From the NCBI RefSeq assembly GCF_051020765.1, contig NC_134944.1, positions 8,370,001 to 8,434,000 on the forward strand: a stretch of DNA of 64,000 nt, read 5' to 3'. Position numbers and translations under genes: made by a program. The notes below the pieces were generated by a model. The model saw only the letters and a list, made by a program, of their open reading frames with translations. It was not told the origin of the DNA and did not search any database. This stretch comes from Lasioglossum baleicum (lineage: Eukaryota; Arthropoda; Insecta; Hymenoptera; Halictidae). Shown piece by piece: positions 36,481 through 46,391 of the stretch; within the stretch, counting starts at the first letter, position 1, and every line of letters starts with the position of its first letter.

Positions 36481-37028
36481 TTGGAGTTGAAACAGTTGTT
36501 AAATCGCGACGACGAAGTGTCCAGACTCCAGCTGAAAGATGTCCGACTCGAAAAATGCAAATAACGCGACAATGGCAAGGCAATTTTTCTATCCAGTAAA
36601 GGGTTAACGTTCTACTTTAAAAATCTGGAACACTGTGCAGTAGAGTTGCTGTCGAATCGATTCCCGGAATCGACGAAGCGGCACGGATCCGATTCGATCC
36701 GATTCGATCCGATCCGAGGAAACTGTCGGTTCGCATTATTGTCTTCCATCGCGTTCCAGCCAGCAACCGACTACGCAAAGTTTCCGGAAACGAGTGATCC
36801 GACGTCCGAAAAGTTCCAGCGATTCGCTTCCGGCCCGATGCAGATCGAAACTGCACGCTCGAGCGATCGTACGATCCTCGCGAAATTTTACGTTTCTCTT
36901 TGTAACTGTCTCGTTTCTTCTTCCGGGAAGAAAACTAATTGGTACATGGTTTCGCCGAGAATCCATCTTTGCGATATTGAATTCCGCTTCGAAATCGACG
37001 ATGTATATTTTCCGATATTTTTGAAAGT
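36481..37028. other. Unique intronic sequence
   Basis: Includes a short GATCCGATTC repeat near 36686-36715. No gene recognised. Confidence 0.45.
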
Positions 37029-37134
37029 TATGGGTGGGCCATTTCAGATTTGGAATTTGAATCGGCTATAAAAAACGAACTAATGAATATTTCTTCAAAG
37101 TTACGAGTTTATTAGAAAGATTGAACCTTTCCAT

Positions 37135-38200
37135 TTAGGAATGGAAGACAACATCATTCAAATGACTGCCACGGCTAGCCTTACAATACCCCATTCGATC
37201 AGTCCAATTTTTCAGTACATTTTCGATTGTTTGGGCCTCTATTTCGTCAATGGCAACTTCGATTTCATGTTTCAAGTCGTCAATCGTCGCTGGATGGTTA
37301 GCGTAACACTTGTTCTTAACGGCTCTCCACAAAAAAAAAAGTCCAACGGAATCAAATCGCAGCTTCGAGGTGGCCAATTGACATCAGCATTTCGGCTGAT
37401 CATGCGATTTTCGAAAACAGTGCGCAATAGATCGATTGTTACGTTGGCTGTGTGGCACGTCGCGCCGTCCTGTTGAAACCAAATGTCGTCTATGTCATCC
37501 TCGTCAATTTTGCGAAACAAAAAATCGCTTAGCATGGCGCGGTACCGATCGCCATTCACTGTAAACGGCGTTTCCTTGCTCATTCTCGAAGAAAAATGGC
37601 CCAATAATGCTGCCAGACCAAAATCCGCACCAGACAGTCACTCGTTGTGGATGCATTGGTTTCTCCACGATGACGTGTGGATTTTCTGAGCCCGAGATAC
37701 GACAATTTTGCTTATTGACGTATCCTCCGAGGTGGAAATGAGCTTCATCTGAAATGATGATTTTTCGGTAAAAATGCTCATCTTCGATCAAACGGTCTTC
37801 GGCCCATTGAGCAAACCGAAAACGCATCGGATGGTCCATGCGGCTTCAGCTCTTGCGCTAATTGAACTTTGTACGCATTCATGCCGAGATCTTTATGCAA
37901 AATTCTTCTCAAAGAAGTGCGTGAAATGTTCAATTCTTGAGAACGATGACGAGTTGATGTTGATGGTTGTTCACGCACACTCTGAGCAACAGCAGCAGTG
38001 TTTTCGGTTGAGCGCATTCGACGAGTACGTACACGGGTTGTTTTATCCAACAACGATCCAGTTTCACGAACTCGCTTCACAAATTGATCCACAAACTGTG
38101 TTTTTGGCACATCCTTTTTGTCAAATTTATTCGTAGATTTCTTACAGTTTGAGTAGAGGACTCACCACTTTGGAAATAAGTTTTTAATATTTCCCAACTT
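37135..38200 (-). pseudogene. IS630/Tc1/mariner transposase pseudogene
   Basis: Read from 38200 down to 37135, pieces in shifting frames give an HTH-type N-terminal half (SGESSTQTVRNL, NISRTSLRRILHKDL), then SDEAHFHLGGYVN with the first catalytic Asp. IWFQQDGATCHTA follows with the second, then NWPPRSCDLIPLDFF with the third. Spacing between the second and third Asp is 36 residues by count. The last stretch matches the usual C-terminus (LKNWTDRMGYC...GSHLN). At least four frameshifts (near 38110, 37835, 37580 and the A-run near 37330) make it inactive. Confidence 0.88.
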
Positions 38201-38312
38201 TGTGTGTGCGTGTGTGTGTTCAAGCTAAAAACGATTACCCATTTCATAAATGTCAAACATAAAACTAACTTTCTGTCAAAGGAGGTATTTTTCGCGATCG
38301 CACTATTTTGAA

Positions 38313-38777
38313 AGAATGGTAATTATTTTTCTCGGCGCACAGGTTCGATCAATTTCTACACTAAATGAATATAGCTTGAGGGGCATGAAACGTTATAGTC
38401 CGAGTTCGAACCATATAACGCTTCCGATTCGGGTTTGAATCAGCAAGATGCCAAATGCTATTTTTATTGGAGGAAAACAAAGGTGGACTAAACTGACACC
38501 AATTAGTATATTAAGAACTTTCCTCATGACATTTGTTGTCTAAGGCAGGGTCCGCTAGATAGCCTTACTGATGAGTCCTCTAGCGGGCCTGGGACGAAAC
38601 ACTCCACCTTTGTTTTCCTCCAATAAAAATAGCATTTGGCATCTTGCTGATTCAAACCCGAATCGGAAGCGTTATATGGTTCGAACTCGGACTATAACGT
38701 TTCATGCCCCTCAAGCTATATTCATTTAGTGTAGAAATTGATCGAACCTGTGCGCCGAGAAAAATAATTACCATTCT
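38313..38777. repeat. Perfect inverted repeat, 175-bp arms, 115-nt loop
   Basis: The left arm begins AGAATGGTAATTATTTTTC and ends AAACAAAGGTGGA. The right arm begins TCCACCTTTGTTT and ends AATTACCATTCT. I compared the full arms base by base and found no mismatch. Perfect identity implies recent origin or active gene conversion within the hairpin. Confidence 0.93.
38537..38601 (+). ncRNA. Hammerhead ribozyme-like RNA, type III order
   Basis: In order: cleavage triplet GTC (38538-38540); stem I TAAGGC (38541-38546) with GCCTTA (38562-38567); core CTGATGA (38568-38574); stem II GTCC (38575-38578) with GGAC (38592-38595); core GAAA (38596-38599); then CA pairing back to TG of the triplet side (stem III, 3 bp). 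All invariant hammerhead core bases are present and cleavage would fall after C38540. Loop I holds CCGCTAGA (38552-38559) and loop II its exact complement TCTAGCGG (38579-38586), allowing a loop-loop contact. The weak point is the short stem III. Confidence 0.8.
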
Positions 38778-38869
38778 AACTTTCTGTCACATCGGAAATG
38801 TCATCAAACCTTCCAACCTCAAAATAACCTATAGTTCCAATTCCAAACGTTAGATGGCCCACCCTATAC

Positions 38870-39320
38870 GAAGCTAGAATGTTGAGCTACTGTGTCAAGG
38901 TCCGGGGTGAATTCCGCTCGGAAAACAACCGCAGAAATTTTCCCATCGTTTCCCTCGGTTTTCCTGGGACCAGGGCGACACAGAGAGAGTTTGCCGCGTC
39001 TCTCAATTTGATTCGGCCGGGCCGGAAGCTCTCGGCTCCTCCTTAATTCACGCGCGTACGGGCCGCCTTTAATTCCAGCCTCCGAACCGGCGCGCCGCAA
39101 ACGGTCCAACTTTTAATTAGACGCGTAATGGATCTCTCGACCACCGATCCAGGACCTAACCCCAACCGGTTTGAGTTCGCGATACAGAACTGCCCACTCG
39201 AATTTAACCCGAATCCCGTAAACCAAGTCAATCACTATTTTTTTTAACAGTCTTGAAAAAGGAAGGAATGAAAAATATCCTTTCAAAGTTTAGGGAGACC
39301 TGAGTTCGGTCCATCTTGAA
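38870..39320. other. Unique intronic sequence
   Basis: CpG-rich, nothing recognised; 39240-39320 leads into the triplicated repeat. Confidence 0.45.
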
Positions 39321-40500
39321 TTATTGCGGTGACATGGCTTCGATCGTACTTTAAAAATTTTATTTTTTTAACCCTTTGCAATCGAAACTGTTTTAACTTG
39401 AAAATTGAACATTTCTTCCGATCTAAAATAATTTTATTGTATATTATAATAAAACAATACTTAAATTCGTAGCAATTGATTCGTACACAGCGGACCTGTA
39501 TGCAAAATAAAAATTTTCTACCTGAATTGCAACAATCTGGAGTGAAATAGACATTTACTATCTTTCGTAATATGTTTAACAAGTTGAAAACAATATAACA
39601 GTGTTTTAAAATTTCTCTAATGTTTTAAATTGATACCAACATATTTAATAAATGGAGATCGAGATAGATTTTATATGTATACAAGTTTATTTGATATTTA
39701 AATATAAATTATTTAAATTCTTGGATTATTGCGGTGTCATGGCTTCGATCGTACTTCTAAAATTTTATTTTTTTAACCCTTTGCAATCGAAACTGTTTTA
39801 ACTTGAAAATTGAACATTTCTTCCGATCTAAAATAATTTTATTGTATTATAATAAAACACACACACACACAATACTTAAATTCGTAGCAATTGATTCGTA
39901 CACAGCGGACCTGCATGCAAAATAAAAATTTTCTACCTGAATTGCAACAATCTGTAGTGAAATAGACATTTATTATCTTTCGTAATATGTTTAACAAGTT
40001 GAAAACAATATAACAGTGTTTTAAAATTTCTCTAATGTTTTAAATTGATACTAACATATTTAATAAATGGAGATCGAGATAGATTTTATATGTATACAAG
40101 TTTATTTGATATTTAAATATAAATTATTTAAATTCTTGGATTATTGCGGTATCGTGGCTTCGATCGTACTTTAAAAATTTTATTTTTTTAACCCTTTGCA
40201 GTCGAAACTGTTTTAACTTGAAAATTGAACATTTCTTCCGATCTAAAATAATTTTATTGTATATTATAATAAAACAATACTTAAATTCGTAGCAATTGAT
40301 TCGTATACAGCGGACCTGTATGCAAAATAAAAATTTTCTACCTGAATTGCAACAATCCGGAGTGAAATAGACATTTATTATCTTTCGTAATATGTTTAAC
40401 AAGTTGAAAACAATATAACAGTGTTTTAAAATTTCTCTAATGTTTTAAATTGATACCAGCATATTTAATAAATGGAGATCGAGATAGATTTTACATATAA
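39321..40500. repeat. Three-copy tandem repeat, 405-415 bp
   Basis: Copies start TTATTGCGGT at 39321, 39726 and 40141. Each contains TTAACCCTTTGCAATCG (or GTCG), reminiscent of the ends of TTAA-targeting insect MITEs, then CTGTTTTAACTTGAAAATTG. Copy 2 carries a CA microsatellite near 39857 that explains its extra length. The last copy is cut short near 40500. Copies are about 97 percent alike by eye. A diverged relative lies near 26318. Confidence 0.85.
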
Positions 40501-41348
40501 TTTTATTTTATATTTAAATATAAATTATTTACATTTATTTTATACATAAAATGATTTTATTTCTACCTTTAATGAAGAATGTTTTTTTTCGAATCCTGAG
40601 ATTATACAAATATGAAAAATTGACAATTCCGTTTGCCTCGCCGACGAGAATAAATTCTCATTGAACTGCACAAATTGATTCAGGGCAAAATATATATTTT
40701 CACGTGTTTCAATTTCATTGGGTAAAAATACCTTAGTAAAACAGTTCGAGAAGCGCGTTTCGAGGAAATCCTCCGGTCTCGTGAAGGTTTAGGGAGCCCG
40801 TTCGAAGGATTAGGGAGCAGGGTCGAGCCCGAAGGAAAGGGTTTTCGATCGCAGGAGGTCCCGGCTAGCTGGTACGGGCTGATCGATTAAAGAATTAACG
40901 AGCTGGGCGCATTAATTCAGCGGCGTAGCAGGTTCGAGAGGCCGGGCCCATTAGCCTCGTAAATTATCCGTCTATCTTACCGTAGATTATACACGGTGAC
41001 CTCGGCCATAGGACGGCAATAGGATATCGATTGAAGCGTATATTACGCGACTGACAATTACAGCGCGGCGGCAAGCACAATGCGTCTAAAATGATCGAGA
41101 GAGAGAGAGAGTGAGAGAGAGAGACTTCTCCCGTCCCTATTTCGTCGCGAAATAGAGATACACCCGGGGGATGGATTCCCTCGTGCCGCGCGGTTTCACG
41201 GATTGAATGATCGACGATGCTAATGCCGAAGATGCTGGATAACGCGAACAGAGTCCGCGGGTTCCCGACGACGATAACCCATCGGCGATAACCACCGAAC
41301 GATCATACGCCGCCCGAGGACGGTATTCGATGCAAGAAGTCGAGATTC
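40501..41348. other. Unique intronic sequence
   Basis: AT-rich to 40740, then CpG-rich with a GA microsatellite near 41097-41124. No gene recognised. Confidence 0.45.
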
Positions 41349-41350
41349 TA

Positions 41351-41859
41351 TTAGGTTGTTGCATATCGCCGCCTGAATGTAAGAACCAGGTAACTTGAAA
41401 TTTGGACATTTTGAGTTATCTATGTACTTCGTAGTAAAGAAGAAATCAAGTAGAATTTAATGTAAAAACTGCGTAACCTTGATAGGTGATCTATCAAAGT
41501 AATCTACGACATCTAATGAGCAGTGTTCAAAGTAGATAAAAAATTAAATACAGATTTCTGTTTATGTTAACACTTTATCTACCGGAAGCCTATTAATAGG
41601 ATCTTCAATCATTGTGCTGTACCGAAAGAAAGCATAGATCTTTTCATTGCAATCTTAAATGAAACTATTAGATGACGTTATTGAGGGCGACTTGTTGGTT
41701 CACAATGAAAATTGCTGTTGCTATTGGTGGTTCCATGAAAATTATGCGATAATAGCCGGTCGGTAATGTGTTAAGTTGAGTAACTTACTGAAGTAAGTTA
41801 AGTTAAGAATTGTAAGTTATCTAGTTCTTACATTCAGGCGGCGATATGCAACAACCTAA
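41351..41859. mobile_element. TA-flanked mariner-type MITE with a nested TTAA MITE
   Basis: TTAGGTTGTTGCATATCGCC (41351) is mirrored by GGCGATATGCAACAACCTAA ending 41859. The TIRs match for at least 38 bp, continuing into GCCTGAATGTAAGAAC, with TA on both flanks. A second, unrelated MITE (41571-41770) sits within. The right TIR has been copied again at 42180-42217 by a local duplication. Confidence 0.82.
41571..41770. mobile_element. TTAA-flanked MITE (family P2)
   Basis: TTAA at 41567-41570 and 41771-41774. The left end CACTTTATCTACCGG and right end CCGGTCGGTAATGTG form short TIRs. It shares its interior with 20618-20849. About 200 bp, no coding capacity. Confidence 0.8.
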
Positions 41860-42297
41860 TATTATCCCGATCTATGATCCATGTTCCGCAGTAATAATTA
41901 GTATACCGCGGGTCTTTATGCAAACTCGACGTTTTTTCTACCGGAAGCCTATTAATAGGATGTTCAATCATTGTGCTGTACCGAAAGAAAGCATAGATCT
42001 TTTCATTGCAATCTTAAATGAAACTATTAGATGACGTTATTGAGGGCGACTTGTTAGCTCACAATGAAAATTGCTGTTGCTATTGATGGTTCCATGAAAA
42101 TTATGCGATAATCGCCGGTCGGTAATGTGTTAAGTTAAGTAACTTACTGCAGTAAGTTAAGTTAAGAATTGTAAGTTACCTAGTTCTTACATTCAGGCGG
42201 CGATATGCAACAACCTAATATTATCCCGATCTATGATCCATGTTCCGCAGTAATAATTAGTAGATCGCGGATCTTTATGCAAACTCGACGTTTTTTC
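41580..42297. repeat. Two-copy tandem duplication, ~359 bp
   Basis: TACCGGAAGCCTATTAATAG at 41579 recurs at 41938, and CAACAACCTAATATTATCC near 41850 recurs near 42208. The unit comprises most of the P2 MITE, the right end of the enclosing MITE and ~75 bp of flank ending GCAAACTCGACGTTTTTT. The copies differ at only a few positions. Confidence 0.85.
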
Positions 42298-42401
42298 CAC
42301 CGCAAGTGCAACAAACTCGAACGAAATTGAGTTTCTTTCATAGCAGACTCAATACATATGTCGAAAAGAACGCAACAATACTGACATAACAATAGTAATA
42401 A

Positions 42402-42604
42402 CTAGACTGCGGATCTTTATGCAAAATAAAAATTGTCTGCATCGATTACAAGCCAAACGAACCAAATAAAAGATTCGTTCTTCTTTTAATTATCTTGTTC
42501 AGCTGAAACTAATACACCGATGTCCTTAAATTTTTTTCATATGGCCACTACTTTAAATTGTACGTTTCTATTTTTGTCATAAATGAATAAAATCCGCAGT
42601 CTAG
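42402..42604. mobile_element. MITE with CTAGACTGCGGAT termini
   Basis: CTAGACTGCGGAT (42402) is mirrored by ATCCGCAGTCTAG ending 42604; TAATAA lies directly on both sides, of which TAA would fit a PIF/Harbinger-type 3-bp duplication. Scraps of this family occur near 10891, 11567, 16546, 21808, 22222 and 26703, so it is abundant in this gene's introns. No ORF. Confidence 0.7.
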
Positions 42605-42849
42605 TAATAACGTAAAAATGTGACACAGAGAGTTTTCCCGAAATAAGTTATTCTGTGCTGTTACATTCTAGATAGCCCGTAGCTTGGTGAGTTTTATTGT
42701 TTTAATGCGAAAAACATAACTGGAAAACCTAAGATGTAGAAAAATAACTGTTTACCTTCCCTATCCCAGTTCGTTAAATATATTTTCACCGTTCCCAATT
42801 TCTTTTACTCGCTTTTGTCGTAAACGAGACAAAGCCGCAATCTAGTAAC

Positions 42850-42969
42850 CAGAGTTGGGCAAAAATTTTATGTGAATAATAATTTCGAATGAAATGTGTT
42901 TTTTCCAAGTGGGTTTCAAACCTACTTTATTCGAAATTTTTATTTAAATAGAATTTTTGCCCAACTCTG
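42850..42969. mobile_element. 120-bp hAT-type MITE
   Basis: CAGAGTTGGGCAAAAATT at the left and AATTTTTGCCCAACTCTG at the right form 18-bp TIRs. The 8 bp on either side, CTAGTAAC and CTAATAAC, match at 7 of 8. An 8-bp duplication and CAG..CTG ends are typical of hAT elements. The insertion hit the end of a CAATCTAGTAAC sequence resembling the neighbouring MITE's terminus. Confidence 0.78.
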
Positions 42970-43430
42970 CTAATAACTAGATGCAATAGTCAGGTTGCTG
43001 TTATTATACATAGTTTATGATCGGATATTAAAAACAGTCTAGTTGTGCGAGTCTTTCAGACGTCTCCGCGCGTCAAGGGGTTACAGAAACGTACCTAGCA
43101 ACAGACGGAAAAGAAATAAAGAATTCCACGGTATCCAGAAACACAGAGAACGAGTGAATTTTCATCCCTCGGAACGCGCGAGGGTTAAATATTAATGTCC
43201 GCCTTAGCACTTCCCTGCTGATCCTATTTGATCCCAGTCTCAATTCCCACAGAGTAGAATTCTGCGATACCCTCCAGCGACTACGAGTTATATTCTTGTA
43301 AACCACTGGGGATTATGCTCCCCCGCCATGCACTTCTGCGAACGTATTTTTTCTTGAATTTCTTTGTCTCATGATTCTTAATCTCGTACCGATTGTTCCG
43401 CTTTCCGAATGTGATAGTTTATAATATACA

Positions 43431-43987
43431 GTGAGTCACCTAACCTAGTTTTATACGTTTTCTTCTGTCCGTGACCTTGAATGACCTTGAGTAATTACTT
43501 GAGTAATAAAGGAACTATCATAGTAGATGTTTACAAAAGGGTGGTTCCATTTTGTTGGATTATCAACAAGTTACAAAAATGAATCAACGATCTCGGAGTC
43601 GTATTCTTAAACAGAGATTACGAAGTATCGATGGAACGTTCTCAGAAGTATACTTTCTTACAAGTGCCGAACTGTGGGGGGAGGGGGGGGGGCTAACCTA
43701 AACAGTTTGGAGATACGAAGGGACTCTGGTTTCCTTTCCGGGGGTCCCAAAGATTCTTTCCTTCTTAAAAGTCAGTCGAAGCTAAGACATCTCATGGTAA
43801 AGAGCTTCCTTCCGCGCCGTGAAATAAAGGCTGACTTTTACTTTAAAAGTACCAGTGTTCATTCATTTACACCCATATCCAATACATTTTAAAAAATAAA
43901 GGTGACCTTGACATTGTCCTCAGGACATTTAATATACCTTTGAAAACAACAGAGATATTTGAGGTGATAACGTTAGGTGACTCTGTG
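43431..43987. mobile_element. MITE with AGTCACCTAAC termini
   Basis: CAGTGAGTCACCTAACC (43431) is mirrored by CGTTAGGTGACTCTG ending about 43987. The interior carries two TGACCTTGA motifs near the left (43472 and 43482) and one near the right (43903), and a long G-run at 43675-43690. Probably a deletion derivative of a mariner-like element; no transposase motif seen. Confidence 0.65.
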
Positions 43988-44240
43988 GCTGTAAACCGAG
44001 CAACACGCAAATTTAATAAACAACTTTTATAATAGCCCTACACGAATGAAGTTCCGGTTGATTAAGCTTCGTGGAACAGAAACCGCCGAGACTCCGGCGA
44101 GTAAACTGTGTTGAAAACGTCTTGAGATGTTTAGCTTGCGTGGCACGTAGCATGGCCGCGAGACTGCCAGTCTGTGTATCACAGTGTTTATTAAAAACGA
44201 GGAATGGCGGTGCATATTCGAAGTCTTAATAGAATGAACG
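43988..44240. other. Unique intronic sequence
   Basis: Short unique segment between a MITE and the 184-bp satellite; nothing recognised. Confidence 0.4.
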
Positions 44241-46195
44241 ATGCTCTTGCGAGGTTTACGCTGTAAGTTTCATCTTAATAATCGAAGTCTGCGCCCCTAG
44301 TAGAATTTTATATCGGTACACGATGCTATAATACTTCTTGGCTGACTTCATGTCGAGTCTCACTACTGTTTACACCTCGATTCCCACGATTTAAGTCCGA
44401 CCTTAAAAGTCGAGGTCTGATTATACGTTGACCTGTATCGCTTGGGCGAGTCTAATATAGGTACACGATGCTCATCCTTCTTGAGTGACTTCTCGTCGAG
44501 TCTCACTACTTCCTACACATTGATTCCTAGGCTGTATGGTCGGTTTTAAGAGTCGGAGTCTGAGTGTTCGTTGACTTGTGCTACTGGCACGATTTTATAT
44601 AGGTTCCTACCACATATTTCCGCACCGAATATTTTCCTAATGCTGATACAGGTTGCTAATCCCTCTTGGATGACAATATATTAAGTTATACTACTTGTTC
44701 GTTTAATTTCAAAGCTTTAAGTTCGTTTTTACCAGTCGCAATCTGAGTATTCGTTGACTGGTACTACTGGGACGATATTACATCAATTCGTACGACTCAC
44801 TTTCGCATAGAAAATTCTTGAAAAATTGTTTGTTACTGCCAATCCTTCTTGGATGACAACACATTAAGTTGTACTACTTGTTCGATCAATTCCAAAGCTA
44901 TTAGTCAGATTTTTAAATCCAATTCTGAGTGTTCGTCGACTTGTACTACTGGGACGATTTTATATAGGTTCCTGCCACATATTTCCGCACCGAATATTTT
45001 TCTAATGCTGATACAGGTTGCTAATCCCTCTTGGATGACAATATATTAAGTTATACTACTTGTTCGTTTAATTTCAAAGCTTTAAGTTCGTTTTTACCAG
45101 TCGCAATCTGAGTATTCGTTGACTTGTACTACTGGGACGATATTACATCAATTCGTGCTACTTACTTTCGCATAGAAAATTCTTGAATAATTAATTGTTA
45201 CTGCTAATCCGTCTTGGATGACAGCACATTAAGTTGTACTACTTGTTCGATCAATTCCAAAGCTATTAGTCAGATTTTTAAATCCAATTCTGAGTGTTCG
45301 TCGACTTGTACTACTGGAACGCTATTACATCGATTCTCCTACTTAAATCCACACAGAAAATTCTTGAAAAATTTAATACACGATTCCAGTCCCCCTTGGA
45401 TGACAATATATTAAATTGCACTACTTGTTCGTTTAATTCCAAAGCTGTAAGGTCGATTTTAAGAGTCTACCTCTGAGTATCCGTTGACCTGTACTACTGG
45501 TACTATATAACATCGATGCTACTACTTAAATTCGCACAGAAAATTCTTGAAAAAATTGATGCACGATTCCAGTCCATCTTGGATGACAGTACATTAAATT
45601 GCACTACATGTTCGTTCAATTCCGAAGCTGTAAGGTCAATTTTAAGAGTCGACGTCTGAGTATCCGTTGACCTGTACTACTGGTACGATATTACATCCAT
45701 TCGTACCACTTAAATTCGCACAGAAAATTCTTGAAAAAATTGATGCATGATTCCAGTCCATCTTGGATGACAATATATTAAATTGCACTACGTGTTCGTT
45801 CAATTCCAAAGCTGTAAGGTCAATTTTAAGAGTCGACGTCTGAGTATTCGTTGACCTGTACTACTGGTACGATATTACATCCATTCGTACTATTTAAATT
45901 CGCACCGAAAATTCTTGAAAAAATTGATGCACGATGCCAATTCTTCATGGATGACAGCACATGAAATTGCACTACTTGTTCGTTTAATTTCAAAGTTGTA
46001 AGGTCGATTTTAAGAATCGACGCGTGAGTATTCGTTGACCTGTACTACTGGTACGATATTACATCCATTCGTACTACTTAAATTCGCACAGAAAATTCTT
46101 GAAAAAATTGATGCACGATCCAGTCCCTCTTGGATGGCATTATATTAAGTTGTACTACTTGTTCATTTAATTCCAAAGCTGTAAATTCTATTTTA
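44240..46195. repeat. Satellite array, ~184-bp unit (S184, part 1)
   Basis: The unit contains GAAAATTCTTGAAAAAATT, CTTGGATGACAATATATTAA, CACTACTTGTTCGTTCAATT, AAAGCTGTAAGTTCGATTTT and GTACTACTGGTACGATATTA. GAAAATTCTTG at 45723, 45907 and 46091 gives 184 bp. About eleven units; the left ones are most diverged, as expected at an array edge. It ends roughly 90 bp before the exon at 46289. Confidence 0.92.
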
Positions 46196-46288
46196 ACTGT
46201 TCCTCCTCCGGGAACCTCACAGTTCCCGCAAGTCCAGAAGCATCCAAAGTCCGTTTTAATTAACTCGGAGGATTTATTTACGTTTCAG

Positions 46289-46391
46289 GTGAACTGTGCC
46301 GCCCGCTGAACTGCAAGAAGAAGGAGGTATGCCTGTTGGAGGACTCTTTCACGGCGGTGTGCGTGTCGAAGAAGGAGCTGCACAAATCAGG
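46289..46391 (+). CDS. Cow: Testican/SPOCK-like proteoglycan, follistatin-like domain exon
   Basis: Acceptor TTACGTTTCAG before 46289 and donor GTGAGC after 46391. The 103-nt exon completes a split Ser codon, then encodes 33 codons (ELCRPLNC... to ...ELHKS) and ends with GG of a split Gly. The cysteine pattern C-x4-C-x5-VC-x9-C and the stretch VCLLEDSFTAVCVSKKEL closely follow testican (VCxxxDSxTAVCxSxxxL), a secreted heparan-sulphate proteoglycan. In flies the homologue, Cow, binds and disperses Wingless (established knowledge). SPARC and agrin have related modules, but the DSxTAVC signature favours testican. It contains one Ser-Gly across the exon junction. Confidence 0.85.

Larger units (their letters stand above)
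38265..38789 (+). mobile_element. Foldback element with hammerhead motif, 14-bp target duplication
   Basis: The 14-mer CTAACTTTCTGTCA occurs at 38265-38278 and again at 38776-38789, bracketing a 497-bp insert. The insert holds two inverted arms, 38313-38487 and 38603-38777, each 175 bp and identical base for base by eye. Between them is a 115-nt loop (38488-38602), and a 34-nt single-sided extension lies at the left. The loop carries a hammerhead ribozyme core. There is no ORF. The long, non-fixed target duplication is more like target-primed retrotransposition than a DDE transposase. An internal GGTTCGAACTC (38679) resembles a Pol III box B. Confidence 0.85.
37031..38866 (-). mobile_element. 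Decayed Tc1/mariner-type transposon with a secondary insertion
   Basis: The left end TGGGTGGGCCATTTCAG (37031) pairs with the right end, whose reverse complement begins GGGTGGGCCATCTAACG. Similarity continues for about 28 bp (TTTGGAATT on both), and TA dinucleotides flank. The transposase frame is on the minus strand (38200-37135). A foldback carrying a hammerhead-like motif has inserted at 38279-38775, between the transposase start and the right TIR, so the original element was about 1.3 kb. Confidence 0.82.
23761..46288 (+). other. Intron (~22.5 kb), phase 1
   Basis: The donor GTAAGTG at 23761 and acceptor TTACGTTTCAG ending 46288 give compatible phase 1 on both sides, so no further constitutive exon is needed between them. 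The intron is filled with transposons and tandem arrays annotated separately. Confidence 0.65.

Noticed and set aside
38679..38689. GGTTCGAACTC as evidence of a tRNA gene or tRNA-derived SINE
   Set aside because: Only a box B-like string; no convincing box A at the right distance and no cloverleaf could be drawn.
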